DNA from: Gammaproteobacteria bacterium
GTDB lineage: Bacteria > Gemmatimonadota > Gemmatimonadetes > Longimicrobiales > Gaopeijiaceae
Reading direction: 5' to 3'
Assembly: GCA_028820325.1 (NCBI GenBank)
Contig: JAPPJO010000118.1
Coordinates: forward strand, 1-64,000
DNA length: 64,000 bases
In this document: piece after piece, positions 34,422-43,157 of the stretch
Layout of the letters: each line of letters opens with the position of its first letter
Position numbering within the stretch: the stretch's first letter is position 1
The notes under the pieces: model-generated
Seen by the model: only the letters and a program-made list of their open reading frames with translations
The model's database searches: none
Told to the model about the DNA's origin: nothing
Translations under genes and position numbers: made by a program

Positions 34422-35342
34422 GTGGAGCCGAGCCGCGGTCTGACCGCGATCGCGGTGGAGAGCGCCTGCCGCGCGATCGGCCTGGATTTCGCCGACGTCC
34501 TGAGCGCGCGCCCCGTCGGAGGCGGATGCATCAACCAGGGCACCGCCCTTCGCACCACCCGGGGCGACTTCTTTCTCAAGTGGAACCGGCAGGCGGATCA
34601 TCGCTTCTTCGGCGTGGAGTCCGAAGGCCTGGAGACGCTGGCCGCCTCGGGCTCGGTGCGGGTGCCGTCCGTCATCGCCGCGAGCGGGCCCGGGGACGAG
34701 GTCGCCTGGCTGCTCCTGGAGTGGATCGAGGAGGGCCGGCCCGACAGAAGGAGCTGGATCCGGCTGGGCCGGGAGCTGGCCGCGCTGCACCGGGGTGCGG
34801 ACCCGGGCGGGCCGGATGCCCGCTTCGGGTGGAGCGGCGACAACCTGATCGGATCGCTGCCGCAGCCCAACGGGTGGAGCGACGACTGGGCCGGCTTCTG
34901 GGCGGAGCGGCGCATCCGTCCGCTGGCGCGGGAGTTGCGTGAGCGAGGCGCCCTCTCTGCCGCCCAGGCGAACATCGTGGAAGCGGTAGCCAGGCGCGCA
35001 GGCGAGCTCGTCAGTCCCGCGGCGGCGGCCGACGGCCCTTCCCTCCTCCACGGCGACCTCTGGTCCGGCAACGTCCTCTTCGCCCGCGGCGGCGCGCCCG
35101 TGCTCATCGATCCGGCGGTGTACGTCGGGCACCGCGAGGTGGACCTGGCCATGGCCGATCTTTTCGGCGGCTTCTCGGGGGCCTTCCGCGAGGCCTACGA
35201 GGATGCCTGGCCGCTCCAGCCGGCCCATCGGCGACGGCGGCCCGCGTACCAGCTCTACCCGCTGCTGGTGCACGCACGGCTCTTCGGAGGCGGCTATGCG
35301 GCGTCCGCGGCAGCCGCGGCCAGGGCGGCGCTGGGGGGATAG
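34422..35342 (+). CDS. Fructosamine-3-kinase family protein
   Basis: About 306 residues. An aminoglycoside-phosphotransferase-like kinase of the fructosamine kinase family, which phosphorylates sugar-amine adducts on proteins or metabolites and so triggers deglycation. Visible: the SARPVGGGCINQGTALRT-like glycine loop near the N-terminus, FLKWN, SLLHGDLWSGNVLF with the catalytic aspartate, and VLIDPAVYVGHREVDLAMADLFGGF with the Mg-binding aspartate. The frame is open upstream through the merR gene; GTG 34422 gives the normal family length. It starts 34 bases after merR and may share its transcript. Confidence 0.85.
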   Translation: MEPSRGLTAIAVESACRAIGLDFADVLSARPVGGGCINQGTALRTTRGDFFLKWNRQADHRFFGVESEGLETLAASGSVRVPSVIAASGPGDEVAWLLLEWIEEGRPDRRSWIRLGRELAALHRGADPGGPDARFGWSGDNLIGSLPQPNGWSDDWAGFWAERRIRPLARELRERGALSAAQANIVEAVARRAGELVSPAAAADGPSLLHGDLWSGNVLFARGGAPVLIDPAVYVGHREVDLAMADLFGGFSGAFREAYEDAWPLQPAHRRRRPAYQLYPLLVHARLFGGGYAASAAAAARAALGG

Positions 35343-35431
35343 GGACACGTGCCCCGTCGTTTCGCCCGGTCCGCTCCAACGGCATATCATCCTTGCTGAG
35401 GTACGAGCGGCAAACTCCCCCGGGAGGCAAG

Positions 35432-36682
35432 ATGCGATTGACGCGGGTCGGTGTGGTCTTCTTGACGGGTGCTCTTGCGTCGGGGCCTCTCGCCCTGTCG
35501 GGACAGGACGGCGTGCCGCGGGTCACGCTCGCGGAAGCGCTGGAAGCCTTCGGCGAGAACAGTCCCGCGCTGCGCATCGCCCGGGCCGAGGCGGCCGGGA
35601 TCGCGGGGCGGGCGCGCCAGTCGCGCGGCTACGCCAACCCCGCCTTCTCGCTCCTGCGCGAGGATCTGAGTCGTTCGGGCGAAGATTACTGGGAAGCGAC
35701 CGCAGGGCTGATGCAGCGGATCGAATGGCCGGGTCGCACCGTGGCCCGCGGAGTGGCTGCCCGCCACACCGTCACCGGGGCCGAAGCCCGGTTTCGAGCG
35801 GACTCGCTGCAGCTGGTCTTCGCCGTCCGCGAGGCCTATGTGCGCGCTTGGCTCGCGGAGGAGGCGGAGCGCACCATCGGGCAGGCCGCGGAGATGATCC
35901 AGGGGGTCACGCGCGCGGCGGAGCAGCGCCTCGAGGCGGGCGACATCTCGGGGTACGAAACCCGTCGTCTGCGCCTTGGCCGCATTCAAGCCGAGAAGGA
36001 TGAAGCGGATGCGGAGCTGCGCGCCCGCGCCGCCCGCAGGCTGCTGGCGTCCCTTGTCCTTCCGGAAGTTTCCCTGCACGAGCTGGGACCCGCGGATGCG
36101 ATAATCGGCGTTCCGCCCGCCATCGCCTCCGGGAGCGCCCTCGATGCCCTTTCCCGGCGTCCTGATCTGGAGGCGGCCGCGCGGGAGCTGGACGCGGCCC
36201 GAGCCCAACACCGGGTCGCGAACCTGGAGTGGGTGCCCGATCCCACCGTGAGCCTGGCGTACAAGGAGCACGCGGACGGCTTCAGGGGCGCGACGGTCGG
36301 CGTGGACCTGCCCCTGCCGATCTTCAACCGGGCCGGGGGTGCCCGCGAAGAGGCCGCCGCGCGCGAATCGGCGGCCACGTCTGGCCTGGACCTCCTCCGC
36401 CGCCAGGCCGAACTCGACCTCGTCGATGCGTCCGATCTGTACTCGGTCGCGCGTGAGCGCCTGGAGGTCACGGGCGAGGGGCTGTTGGCGGAATCCGAGG
36501 TTGTGCTCTCATCGGCGCGGGTAGCGTATGATGAAGGCGAGATGACGCTGGTGGAGTTCCTGGACGCAACGGGGGCCTTCAGGGATGCCCGGCTCAGCGC
36601 GCTCACCCTGCGGGCGGAAGCCTGGATCGCCTACTACAACCTGGTGCGCGCCATGGCTGGCGGCCCCGGGGAGGAATCATGA
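35432..36682 (+). CDS. TolC/CusC-type outer-membrane efflux protein
   Basis: About 416 residues. It has a signal peptide (core near 8-22), then two repeats of the outer-membrane efflux (OEP) domain: VTLAEALEAFGENSPALRIARAEAAG at the start, and long alpha-helical segments rich in Ala/Arg/Glu with a central APxxSLAYKEH-like strand. It forms the trimeric exit duct of an RND efflux complex. The ATG has GGGAGG five bases upstream. It is first in a three-gene operon with an adaptor and an RND pump, and overlaps the adaptor start. Confidence 0.85.
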   Translation: MRLTRVGVVFLTGALASGPLALSGQDGVPRVTLAEALEAFGENSPALRIARAEAAGIAGRARQSRGYANPAFSLLREDLSRSGEDYWEATAGLMQRIEWPGRTVARGVAARHTVTGAEARFRADSLQLVFAVREAYVRAWLAEEAERTIGQAAEMIQGVTRAAEQRLEAGDISGYETRRLRLGRIQAEKDEADAELRARAARRLLASLVLPEVSLHELGPADAIIGVPPAIASGSALDALSRRPDLEAAARELDAARAQHRVANLEWVPDPTVSLAYKEHADGFRGATVGVDLPLPIFNRAGGAREEAAARESAATSGLDLLRRQAELDLVDASDLYSVARERLEVTGEGLLAESEVVLSSARVAYDEGEMTLVEFLDATGAFRDARLSALTLRAEAWIAYYNLVRAMAGGPGEES

Positions 36683-38280
36683 TGAGGGCGGATGGGGTGG
36701 CGCCGGTGTCGGCGGTCTTGATTGCGCTGGTGTCCGGGGTCGCGTCGGCCCTGGTGTCGAGGGTCAAGACTGCGCTGAGGCCCGGGCTCGCCGTCGTGCT
36801 GGTGTTCGGGACCGCCGCGCTCTGGCTCATCGGCTGCGGTCCGGGCGTGGACGAACTTCCGCCGGAGCCCGATCAGGCCTTTGCCGGGGGCGCGGTGGTG
36901 ACCCACTGGACCGACGCGCTCGAACTCTTCGTCGAATACCCCCCTCACGTTCGCGGGCTGGCGGGCGACGTGTGGGCCATCCACCTCACCTGGCTCGCGG
37001 ACTGGTCGCCCGTCGAGGGCGGCAGCCTGACGCTGGCGCTGCAAGGACCGGGAGGGGCGCGTGAGGAAATCGTCATGCCCGCGCCCGCCCGGGCAGGCGT
37101 CTTTACGACAGCTCCGGTGCTGCCGGCCGCGGGCATCTGGCGCGCCGACCTCACCCTCTCGGTCGACGGCCGGGAGTACCCGGTCCCGGTGGGCGAACTC
37201 GAGGTCTTCGAGAGCGTGGACGCCCTGCTGCCGGACGAGGAGGTGTCGCCTCCGGGCCTGATCACGCTGCTCAAGGAGCAGCAGTGGGTGATGCCCTTCG
37301 CGGTGGCGGCCGCGGAAGAGAAGAGTATCCCCCGTTCGATTCCTGCCGCGGGAGAAATCGTCGCGCCCGCCGACGGCCTCGCGCACGTCTCCGTGCCGGT
37401 CACCGGCCTGGTGGTCGTGCAGGGTCCCACGCCCGCTCCGGGGGATCGGGTCGCCGCGGGGCAGACGCTCGCGCTGATCGCGCCCACCAGCCTGGACGAC
37501 TCCTTCGCGCGCATGCAGGTGCGGGTGGCGCACGCCGAGCGGGAGGCGGCGCGCGCAGAGCGGCTGTTCGCCGCGGAGGCCGTCCCGGAACGCCGCCTGC
37601 TGGAGGCGCGGCACGAACTGGAAGTAGCGCGCGCGGCATTCGCGGCCGTAGGCGGGATGGAGTCGCCGGAGGGCGATGAGGCCGCGCACCTGTATGCGCT
37701 GCGGAGCCCCATCGGCGGGGTCATCGCGGAGCGCCATGTCGCCCCCGGCGAGCAGGTGGAAGCGGGCGCGCATGCGTTCACGGTGGTCAATCCGGCGACC
37801 CTCTGGTTTATCGCCCGGCTGCCGGCACGGGAGGCCGCGGCGGCGGGCGGGGTGCGGCAGGCGTGGTTCACGGTCGAGGGTGCGGACGCGATCCACACCA
37901 CCGACAGGGTGGTCTCCACCGGGACGGTCATCGACCCCGAAACCCGCACCCTGCCGCTGCGCTTCGCCGTCGACAACCCGAGCGGCACGCTCAAGGTGGG
38001 CATGCTCGCCGAGGGGCGGCTGCTCACGGGAGAGCCGGTCACCGGCGTCGCCGTCCCGTCCGCCGCGATCCAGGACGAAGACGGGCTCGGGGTCGTCTAC
38101 GTCGAAGTCGGCGGAGAGAGCTTCCAGCGCCGGGTGGTCGAGGCGGGGCCATCCGACGGGGCCTGGACCCTCGTCACCGGCGTGGCGAGCGGCGAGCGGG
38201 TGGTCACCGAGGGCGCCTACCAGGTGTTCCTCGCGTCGCTGGGCGAAGCAGACCTCGCCGACCACGGCCACACGCACTGA
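36679..38280 (+). CDS. RND efflux periplasmic adaptor with extra N-terminal domain
   Basis: 533 residues, membrane-fusion (HlyD/CusB) family. A hydrophobic signal ends at lipobox-like LIGC (cysteine 53). Residues of about 65-190 form an extra beta-rich domain with VVTHWTDALELFVEYPPHVRG and HLTWLADWSP. This block occurs in some heavy-metal-type adaptors and is not part of the classical fold. The barrel/lipoyl/hairpin region follows from about 215, with VRVAHAEREAARAERL as hairpin. The C-terminus ends DHGHTH, a possible metal-binding tail. ATGA overlap with the upstream gene; the pump starts 13 bases later. Confidence 0.83.
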   Translation: MMRADGVAPVSAVLIALVSGVASALVSRVKTALRPGLAVVLVFGTAALWLIGCGPGVDELPPEPDQAFAGGAVVTHWTDALELFVEYPPHVRGLAGDVWAIHLTWLADWSPVEGGSLTLALQGPGGAREEIVMPAPARAGVFTTAPVLPAAGIWRADLTLSVDGREYPVPVGELEVFESVDALLPDEEVSPPGLITLLKEQQWVMPFAVAAAEEKSIPRSIPAAGEIVAPADGLAHVSVPVTGLVVVQGPTPAPGDRVAAGQTLALIAPTSLDDSFARMQVRVAHAEREAARAERLFAAEAVPERRLLEARHELEVARAAFAAVGGMESPEGDEAAHLYALRSPIGGVIAERHVAPGEQVEAGAHAFTVVNPATLWFIARLPAREAAAAGGVRQAWFTVEGADAIHTTDRVVSTGTVIDPETRTLPLRFAVDNPSGTLKVGMLAEGRLLTGEPVTGVAVPSAAIQDEDGLGVVYVEVGGESFQRRVVEAGPSDGAWTLVTGVASGERVVTEGAYQVFLASLGEADLADHGHTH

Positions 38281-38293
38281 CGAGTACCGGCTG

Positions 38294-41200
38294 ATGACCC
38301 CGACGCCCGCCGAACGGGAGCGGACCGGCCTCCTCGACGCGGTGGTCGGCGCCTCGCTCCGGCACCGGCTGCTCACCGTCGGCGCCGCGGCGATTGCACT
38401 CGCCGGTGGGGGATGGGTCGCGGCGACGCTTCCCGTCGACGTCTTTCCGGACCTCACCGCCCCGACCGTCACGGTGCTCACCGACGCCCACGGCCTGGCG
38501 CCCGAGGAGGTCGAGAGCCTGGTGACCTTCCCGCTCGAAACCGCGGTCAACGGAGCCCCGGGCGTGCGCCGGGTGCGGTCCAGCTCGGCGCAGGGCATCA
38601 GCATCGTGTGGGTGGACTTCGACTGGGGCACGGACCTGTTCCGCGCGCGCCAGATCGTGAACGAGCGGCTCCAGCTCGCGGTTGCGCAGCTCCCCGACGA
38701 CGTGACGGCTCCCGTCCTGGCCCCGGTCAGCTCGATCATGGGCGAGATTCTGCTGGTCGGCATGACCGCGCCGGAAGGGCAGCTCATGGAAGCCCGCACC
38801 GCGGCGGACTGGACGGTGCGGCGTCGTCTGCTGGCCGTGCCGGGCGTGTCGCAGGTGGTCCCGATCGGGGGCGAAGTACGCCAGTACCAAATCCTGGTAG
38901 ATCCCGGCCGGATGCGGGCATACGGCATCGCGCTCGACGAGATTCTCGCCGCCGCCGAAGCCTCGAACCGCAACGTGTCGGGCGGCGTCTATCGCTCCGG
39001 AGGCCGGGAAGTCCTCATCCGGGGCCTCGGGCGCGCACGCGGCCTGGAGGAGATCGGCCTCACCGTGGTCGCGGTGCGCGACGGCGTGCCCGTGCTGATC
39101 GAGGATGTCGCCGACGTGCGCATCGGCCCGAAGATCCGCTTCGGAACCGCCGCGGTGAATGCCGAGCCCGCCGTCATCCTCTCGATCCAGAAGCAGCCCG
39201 GCGCCAACACGCTTGAGCTGACGGAGCGGGTCGACGCCGAGCTGGACGCCATCGAGGCCGAGCTTCCGGCGGGGGTCTCATTCGCGCGGGCCATCTTCCG
39301 CCAGGCGGACTTCATCTCGCTGGCCGTGGAAAACGTGGTCGAGGCGCTCCGCGACGGGGCGGTGCTCGTCGTCGTCATCCTGTTCCTTTTCCTCTGGAAC
39401 CTGCGCACGACGGTCATCTCGGTGCTGGCGATTCCCCTGTCGCTCGCGCTGGCCGTGATCGCCCTGCTGCTGCTCGGGGGCACCATCAACACAATGACCC
39501 TGGGGGGGATGGCCATCGCCATCGGCGCCCTGGTCGACGACGCCATCATCTTCGTGGAGAACGCCTACCGGCGGCTGCGCGGCAACCGGCAACAGCCGGA
39601 GGACAGGCGGCAGCCGACGCTGCCGCTGATCCGGTACGCGGCGCGCGAGATGCGCGACCCGATCGTCAATGCGACCATCATCATCACCGTGGTGTTCGTG
39701 CCGCTCTTCTTCCTGTCCGGGGTGGAGGGCCGCATGCTGCGCCCGCTCGGCCAGGCCTACATCGTGGCCATTCTGGCCTCGCTGCTGGTGGCGGTGACCG
39801 TGACTCCGGTGCTCTGTTCCCTGCTCCTGTCGGGCGATCGCTCGCTGGCCAGGAAGCAGGAGCCCTGGCTGCTGCGCGGGGTGCAGCGCGTCTACGGCAA
39901 CCTGCTGGAATGGACCCTGCGCCGCTCCGGTGTGGTGGTGGCGGGGGCAGGCGTGCTGCTGCTGGGCACCCTGGCCGTGATTCCCTCGCTGGGGGGCGAG
40001 TTCCTGCCGCCGTTCCGGGAAGGTTCGCTGACCATCTCGGTGGTGAGCCTGCCGGGCACTGCGCTCGCCGAGTCGGACGCGATCGGGGCGCGGGTGGAGC
40101 GGCGCCTGCTGGCCCATCAGGCCGTGGTCTCCACCTCGCGCCGGACCGGGCGGGCGGACCTGGACGAGCACGCGCAGGGCCCCAACGCCTCCGAGATCGA
40201 CGCGCGCCTGGACCTGGACGACTACGACCTGGACGATGTCCTGGCCGAGCTGCGCGCCGACCTCACCGGGTTTCCGGGCACCAGCATCACGGTGGGTCAG
40301 CCCATCGGACACCGCATCGACCACATGCTCTCCGGGACGCGTGCCGCCATCGCGGTGAACCTGTTCGGGCCCGAGCTGCAGCCCCTGCGCGACATCGCGG
40401 GGGAGATCGAGGCCGTCGCCGGACAGGTTCCCGGCCTCGTGGACATCGCCGTCGAACGGCAGGCGGACGTGCCGCAACTCCAGGTTCGAGCCGACCGCCG
40501 CGCCATGGCCCGCTACGGCGTCACCCCGGGCTCGCTGACGGCCGCTGTGGACGTGGCGTTCCAGGGCGAGGAGGTCTCGCTGATCCGCGAGGGTCAGCGC
40601 GCCTTCGACCTGGTGGTGCGCTACGCCGAGGAACACCGCGCGGACGCCGATGCCATCGGAAGCACGCTGGTGTCGACGCCGGCGGGGGCCACCGTCCCGC
40701 TTTCGCAGCTCGCCTCCGTCGTGCCGGCGCGCGGTCCCAACACCATCAGCCGTGAAAACGTCCAGCGAAAGATCGCGATCAGCGCCAACGTGGCCGACCG
40801 CGACGTGGTAAGCGCGGTGACGGAGCTGCAGGAGAAAGTCGCGGCGGAAGTGGCGCTGCCGCAGGGGTACTCGCTTCAGTACGGCGGCCAGTTCGAGAGC
40901 GGACAGGCGGCCACCCGAAGCATCACCATCCTCTCGTTCTTCTCCATCGCGGCGATCTTTCTGGTGCTGCTGCGGGCCTTCGGCAACATCCGCACGGCGG
41001 TGCTGCTCATGGCCAACCTGCCGCTGGCGCTCGCGGGCGGCGTCGCCGCGGTGATGCTCATCGGAGGCGCCATCAACGTCGCCACCCTGGTCGGTTTCAT
41101 CACCCTGTTCGGCATCGCGGTGCGCAACGGGATCCTGCTGGTGAGCCGCTACCAGCACCTGTGCGGGCACGGCCTTCCCCTCCCGAACGCCATCCGGCGC

Positions 41201-41419
41201 GGATCCGCGGAGCGCCTCAGCCCGATCGTTATGACCGCTCTCACCACCGGGCTGGCGCTGATTCCGCTGGCGCTCGGCATCGGCGAGCCCGGGAAGGAGA
41301 TTCAGGCTCCGCTCGCGGTCGTCGTGCTCGGGGGCCTGACCACCTCGACCTTCCTCAACATGTTCGTCATTCCCGCGCTGTTCCTGCGCTATGGCCGATT
41401 CGGGAAGGAAGCGCGCTGA
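38294..41419 (+). CDS. Heavy-metal-type RND efflux pump (CzcA/CusA-like)
   Basis: 1041 residues, the right size for an inner-membrane RND pump with 12 helices and two large periplasmic loops. Motifs: LPVDVFPDLTAPTVTVLT near 38, MTLGGMAIAIGALVDDAIIFVENAYR in TM4 with the proton-relay aspartates, and a C-terminal GEPGKEIQAPLAVVVLGGL. The methionine triad used by CusA for Cu(I)/Ag(I) is not conserved: the equivalent positions read V, S/E and H in SVVSLPG, NASEI and RIDHM. The substrate therefore probably differs from the Cus-type pump at 47.7-50.8 kb. Confidence 0.87.
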   Translation: MTPTPAERERTGLLDAVVGASLRHRLLTVGAAAIALAGGGWVAATLPVDVFPDLTAPTVTVLTDAHGLAPEEVESLVTFPLETAVNGAPGVRRVRSSSAQGISIVWVDFDWGTDLFRARQIVNERLQLAVAQLPDDVTAPVLAPVSSIMGEILLVGMTAPEGQLMEARTAADWTVRRRLLAVPGVSQVVPIGGEVRQYQILVDPGRMRAYGIALDEILAAAEASNRNVSGGVYRSGGREVLIRGLGRARGLEEIGLTVVAVRDGVPVLIEDVADVRIGPKIRFGTAAVNAEPAVILSIQKQPGANTLELTERVDAELDAIEAELPAGVSFARAIFRQADFISLAVENVVEALRDGAVLVVVILFLFLWNLRTTVISVLAIPLSLALAVIALLLLGGTINTMTLGGMAIAIGALVDDAIIFVENAYRRLRGNRQQPEDRRQPTLPLIRYAAREMRDPIVNATIIITVVFVPLFFLSGVEGRMLRPLGQAYIVAILASLLVAVTVTPVLCSLLLSGDRSLARKQEPWLLRGVQRVYGNLLEWTLRRSGVVVAGAGVLLLGTLAVIPSLGGEFLPPFREGSLTISVVSLPGTALAESDAIGARVERRLLAHQAVVSTSRRTGRADLDEHAQGPNASEIDARLDLDDYDLDDVLAELRADLTGFPGTSITVGQPIGHRIDHMLSGTRAAIAVNLFGPELQPLRDIAGEIEAVAGQVPGLVDIAVERQADVPQLQVRADRRAMARYGVTPGSLTAAVDVAFQGEEVSLIREGQRAFDLVVRYAEEHRADADAIGSTLVSTPAGATVPLSQLASVVPARGPNTISRENVQRKIAISANVADRDVVSAVTELQEKVAAEVALPQGYSLQYGGQFESGQAATRSITILSFFSIAAIFLVLLRAFGNIRTAVLLMANLPLALAGGVAAVMLIGGAINVATLVGFITLFGIAVRNGILLVSRYQHLCGHGLPLPNAIRRGSAERLSPIVMTALTTGLALIPLALGIGEPGKEIQAPLAVVVLGGLTTSTFLNMFVIPALFLRYGRFGKEAR

Positions 41420-41588
41420 AAACAGCCGGACGGCGCCCGACTCGCTGCGGCTGGCACGCTGTGAGCGCCTTGGCAGGCGCCAACTCCCGATTTGCGGTGT
41501 CCGTGTGACCCGAACAAATACCGAATTACGGGGTAGGAGGAGGTGAGCCAGTAACCGATCTTCCCAGAGCCCCCGGAATCAGACCACC

Positions 41589-43106
41589 ATGTCCTCTGCC
41601 TCCGCCACACCAGTCGCACTCGCCCCAGTTCCTCCTTCGCCCACTCCTTCCACCTCAGGCCAGCCCGCCGCGAGTCCGCTCGTCCCAACCGCGCCCGCTT
41701 CTATTACGCCCATTCCCGCCGCAGTCGCCCCTGTTGCGCCCATCTCCAAAGGGTTCAGCCCCGATCTCGATCCGCTCGGCGACGAGATCGCCCTTCTCTG
41801 CGCCCACATCACCGCCGCCACCTACCGGCTCCTCTGCCTGCTGAAGGTCTACGACGAAGAGGAACGCTGGCAGGGATTCCGCTCCTGCGCCCACTGGCTC
41901 TCCTGGCGCACCGGCATCTCGCTCGGTCCCGCCCGCGAGAAGATGCGCGTGGCCCGCTGCCTCCCCTCCCTGTCCCTGATCCCCGAAGCCTTCGCCAGGG
42001 GAGAGCTCTCGTACTCGAAGGTGCGGGCCCTGACGCGCATCGCCAACCCGGAAAACGAAGAGAAAATCCTCGACTTCGCACGCCACGGCACCACCGCGCA
42101 CGTGGAGCGCATGGTCCGGCATTGGCGCTGCCTGGACCGGGGCGACGCCTCGGAGGCCGCCCGTGCGGAGCGCCGCGGCCTCTCGGTGTGGCTCACCGAC
42201 GACGGCAGCTATGAAGTGCGGGGCCGCCTCAACCCGGAGGTGGGCGCCCTGCTCCTCAAGGCGCTCGAGGTCGCGGAAGGCCGGCTCTACCGCGCCGAGC
42301 GCAGCGCCGGGACCGAGCACCGGACCACGCCGCTACAGCGTCGAGCCGACGCCCTGGGGCTGTGGCTCGAGGAGCGCGTGCAGCCTCAGGTACAGCTCGT
42401 GATGCACTCGTTCCAAGGGGAGGAGCAGGAGAAGCGGGAGGAGCATCAGAAGCAGGAGGAGCAGGAGCAGGAAGTGTCGGCCCCGCTGGTCACCGAGGAC
42501 GGCTCGAGCGTTTCAGCTGAAACGTCTTCGCGGCTCGCATGCGATGCCGAAGTCGTGCCCATCGCGCGTGGGGCAGACGGTTCCGTGCTGGATGTCGGGC
42601 GTCGCCGGAGGACGGTGGGCTGGAGGCTGCGCAAGGCCCTCGAGGCCCGCGACGGCGGGTGCCGCTTCCCGGGATGCGACTCGCGCGCGCGCATCCACGC
42701 CCATCACATCACGCCATGGGCCGAGGGTGGAGAGACCGCGATGGACAACCTGGTGCTCCTGTGTCCGTTCCACCACCGCGCGGTCCACGAAGGGGGATGG
42801 CGGGTGGAGATGGACGAGTGGGGAGCCCCGCGCTTCCTCAAACCCCAGCGCGTTCCGCTGCCGATGGTGCCCGCCTCCCCGGACATCGGCGGCCTGGTGC
42901 CCCGCGGCGCCGCGACGGCACGTCCGATGTCTTCGCGGACTTTCCCGGTGTCGTCGGCGCAGGACTTCGGTCTGACCCGCTGGCACGGACAGGACGGCAT
43001 CGACGCCTGGACCGGGGACTCGCTGTGGACGGGCGAACGCATCGACTGGGGCTATGCGATGTTGTGCCTCTGGACGGATGGAGATGAGGTCGCGCGAGGG
43101 ACGTAG
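41589..43106 (+). CDS. DUF222 / HNH endonuclease (13E12-type)
   Basis: 505 residues. A Pro/Ala-rich N-terminal leader of about 50 residues is followed by the DUF222 region (CAHWLSWRTGISLGPAREKMRVA, AFARGELSYSKVRALTRIA), an acidic Lys/Glu/Gln spacer near 280-300, and an HNH domain. The HNH domain has CRFPGC near 360, HAHHITPWAEGG at 370-381, DNLVLLCPFHHRAVHEGGW near 385. Zinc-type cysteines and HNH histidines are intact, so nuclease activity is plausible. Such genes are common as multi-copy 13E12 elements in actinobacteria; here it stands alone between the first efflux operon and the P-loop/MscS genes. Confidence 0.85.
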   Translation: MSSASATPVALAPVPPSPTPSTSGQPAASPLVPTAPASITPIPAAVAPVAPISKGFSPDLDPLGDEIALLCAHITAATYRLLCLLKVYDEEERWQGFRSCAHWLSWRTGISLGPAREKMRVARCLPSLSLIPEAFARGELSYSKVRALTRIANPENEEKILDFARHGTTAHVERMVRHWRCLDRGDASEAARAERRGLSVWLTDDGSYEVRGRLNPEVGALLLKALEVAEGRLYRAERSAGTEHRTTPLQRRADALGLWLEERVQPQVQLVMHSFQGEEQEKREEHQKQEEQEQEVSAPLVTEDGSSVSAETSSRLACDAEVVPIARGADGSVLDVGRRRRTVGWRLRKALEARDGGCRFPGCDSRARIHAHHITPWAEGGETAMDNLVLLCPFHHRAVHEGGWRVEMDEWGAPRFLKPQRVPLPMVPASPDIGGLVPRGAATARPMSSRTFPVSSAQDFGLTRWHGQDGIDAWTGDSLWTGERIDWGYAMLCLWTDGDEVARGT

Positions 43107-43157
43107 GGAGACACTGGCCACCCCTGACCCTTCGTCTACACCGGCGGAAGTTCGGAC

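Noticed and set aside
39278..41170. 630-codon minus-strand frame opposite the first RND pump
   Set aside because: Gln/His/Arg-rich low-complexity translation, no motif, and opposite a clear RND pump.
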